Assembly (NCBI GenBank): GCA_028285625.1 | Contig: JANQOX010000022.1 | Coordinates: forward strand, 62,001 to 126,000 | Direction: 5' to 3' | DNA: 64,000 nucleotides | DNA from: Myxococcota bacterium | GTDB lineage: Bacteria > Myxococcota_A > UBA9160 > UBA6930 | Shown: positions 62,603-64,000 of the stretch, piece by piece | Layout: each line of letters begins with the position of its first letter | Position numbering within the stretch: position 1 is the first letter of the stretch | The notes under the pieces: generated by a model | Databases searched by the model: none | What the model was told of the DNA's origin: nothing | Seen by the model: the letters and a program-made list of their open reading frames with translations, nothing else | Translations under genes and position numbers: made by a program

Positions 62603-63997
62603 ATGGCGCAGAGCACGGGTCTCTTGTCGCCGCTGCGCGAGGCGGCCTTCGCGAAGCTCTTTGCCGCGCGAACCATCGCCCTGGTGGGATCGGGTCTCAC
62701 CACGGTCGCGCTCAGCCTGCTGGCCTACGACCTCGCCGGCGGCCGCGCGGGGGTGGTGCTCGGCGTTGCGCTCGCCCTCAAGATGGTGGCCTACGTCACG
62801 GTGGCGCCGGTGGTCGGAGGACTCGGCGCGGCGCTCCCGCGGCGGGCCCTGCTCGTGGGGCTCGATCTCGCGCGGGCGGTCCTGGTGGGCCTGCTGGTCT
62901 TCGTGTCCTCGATCGGCGAGATCTACGCCGTGATCTTCCTGCTGAGCGCATGCTCGGCGGGTTTCACGCCGGTCTACCAGGCGACCCTCCCCGAACTGCT
63001 ACGCGACGCCGCCACCTACACGCGCGGCCTGGCACTGTCGCGCGTGTCCTATGACCTCGAGGGGCTGCTTTCGCCCTCGCTCTCGACCCTGGCCCTGCTG
63101 GTGGTGGGCTACCCGGTCTTCTTTACCCTGAACGCGGCAGGCTTCGTGTTGTCGGCGTGGCTCGTGGCGATCACGCCGCTCCCCCCCTCAGCGCCTGCAG
63201 ACCGGGGTGAACCGCTCCGCCAGCAGCTCACCTTCGGCATTCGCGCCTACCTGGCCACGCCTCGCCTGCGCGGCATGCTCGCCCTGTGCACGGGCGTCGC
63301 CATGGCGGGCGCCATGGTGATCGTGAACACGGTGGTCATCGTGCGCGACACGCTTGGCGGCACGTCGGCCCAGGTGGCACTCGCGTTCGCGGCCTCGGGG
63401 GCCGGCTCGCTGCTCGCCGCACTGGCCACACCGGCCCTGCTCGAGCGTCTTGCAATCCGCAACAAGATGCTCGCCGGCGCGAGCGCCCTGCCCGTCGCGC
63501 TGGGCGTCGGCGCGGTTTCGCAGACCTTTCCAGGACTGCTCGCGGCCTGGTTCCTGGCGGGTGTCGGCATGGGGCTCGTGCAGACCGTGACGGGCCGGGT
63601 GATCGAAGCGTCGTGCCGACCGAGTGACCGCGCAGCCTTCTTCTCGGCGCACTTCTCGCTGAGCCACGCCGCCTGGCTCATCGCCTACCCACTCGCCGGA
63701 CTGGCCGGTGCCTGGCTCGGCATCGCCGGCGCATTCGCGCTGACCGCCACCGCGGCCGCGCTCGCCGCGGTAGCGGGCGCGCGCCTGTGGCCCCGCCACG
63801 AGCCCGCGGAGCTTTGGCATTTCCACGAGCCCCTCGAACACGCGCACGCTCACGAACACGACGCGCACCATGAACACACCCACGCTGACGAGCCCGACGC
63901 TGGCGACGCTCCACACGCGCACCGCCACCGTCACGGCCGGACCCTGCACCGCCATCGGTTCGTGATCGACGCGCACCACCCCAGGTGGCCCGACTGA
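62603..63997 (+). CDS. MFS transporter with C-terminal His-rich tail
   Basis: The 464-residue protein has twelve hydrophobic segments of the MFS fold (TIALVGSGLTTVALSLLAYD, GVVLGVALALKMVAYVTVAP, LLAAWFLAGVGMGLVQTVTG). A 60-residue tail (405-464) contains 18 His residues (HAHAHEHDAHHEHTH, HAHRHRH). His-rich cytoplasmic ends are common in Ni/Co/Zn exporters such as NreB-type MFS proteins, so metal export is the best guess. The gene ends three bases before the window edge. Confidence 0.87.
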   Translation: MAQSTGLLSPLREAAFAKLFAARTIALVGSGLTTVALSLLAYDLAGGRAGVVLGVALALKMVAYVTVAPVVGGLGAALPRRALLVGLDLARAVLVGLLVFVSSIGEIYAVIFLLSACSAGFTPVYQATLPELLRDAATYTRGLALSRVSYDLEGLLSPSLSTLALLVVGYPVFFTLNAAGFVLSAWLVAITPLPPSAPADRGEPLRQQLTFGIRAYLATPRLRGMLALCTGVAMAGAMVIVNTVVIVRDTLGGTSAQVALAFAASGAGSLLAALATPALLERLAIRNKMLAGASALPVALGVGAVSQTFPGLLAAWFLAGVGMGLVQTVTGRVIEASCRPSDRAAFFSAHFSLSHAAWLIAYPLAGLAGAWLGIAGAFALTATAAALAAVAGARLWPRHEPAELWHFHEPLEHAHAHEHDAHHEHTHADEPDAGDAPHAHRHRHGRTLHRHRFVIDAHHPRWPD

Positions 63998-64000
63998 GCG

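Overview
The window is a contiguous piece of a G+C-rich (about two thirds by eye) Gram-negative bacterial chromosome. Outer-membrane barrels, lipoproteins, an ExbB/ExbD pair, Tat and Sec signal peptides and a DUF1302/DUF1329 pair all point to a diderm. Coq4-type proteins, a very large Asp-repeat surface protein, a PilZ protein and an apparent selenoprotein suggest a deltaproteobacterial-type lineage (Myxococcota or Binatota-like), but the species cannot be fixed from this sequence. There is no rRNA, CRISPR array, prophage or complete insertion sequence. The only RNA gene I can identify with confidence is a tRNA-Lys.

Layout. 0-5.5 kb: small secreted proteins, a glycine-zipper protein apparently starting at CTG, an AraC regulator and an OprB-like porin. 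5.6-11.7 kb: a DUF4105 membrane protein, the DUF1329/DUF1302 envelope pair and a divergent TetR. 11.7-13.4 kb: a Coq4-family protein translationally coupled to a fatty-acid desaturase, then tRNA-Lys. 13.6-18.6 kb: core metabolism (PilZ protein, serA-purA, divergent aroA). 18.7-28.7 kb: a GldA/F/G-like ABC system, convergent exbB-exbD, then a TonB/TolA-like protein and a 1096-residue secreted protein with about 42 calcium-loop-like repeats; this could be one envelope machine. 28.8-35.9 kb: a sigma-54 activator, lipoproteins, a Tat-exported DUF1989 protein, and a scar with broken sulfatase and VapC genes.

35.9-50.5 kb is an accessory, catabolic-looking region: amidohydrolase, DUF885 peptidase-like protein, flavin-binding split-barrel protein, an autoregulated TetR, a beta-hydroxyacid dehydrogenase, a PhyH dioxygenase, a hotdog thioesterase, a carboxymuconolactone-decarboxylase-like protein, a second Coq4-family protein, RidA, two tautomerase-like proteins and a molybdopterin oxidoreductase. 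50.6-64 kb: a TetR-flanked hemN plus protoporphyrinogen-oxidase-like pair, a cytochrome P450, a FabL-like SDR with an altered catalytic residue, a BNR-repeat protein, a MoaD/ThiS protein, a deiodinase-like selenoprotein with in-frame TGA at 58159-58161, a heterodimeric ABC exporter and an MFS transporter with a His-rich tail.

Gene packing is tight. Three convergent pairs end on one shared CTAG, and stop/start overlaps occur as ATGA, GTGA, TTGA and probably CTGA. The strongest single result is the selenoprotein, which ordinary gene calling would split in two.
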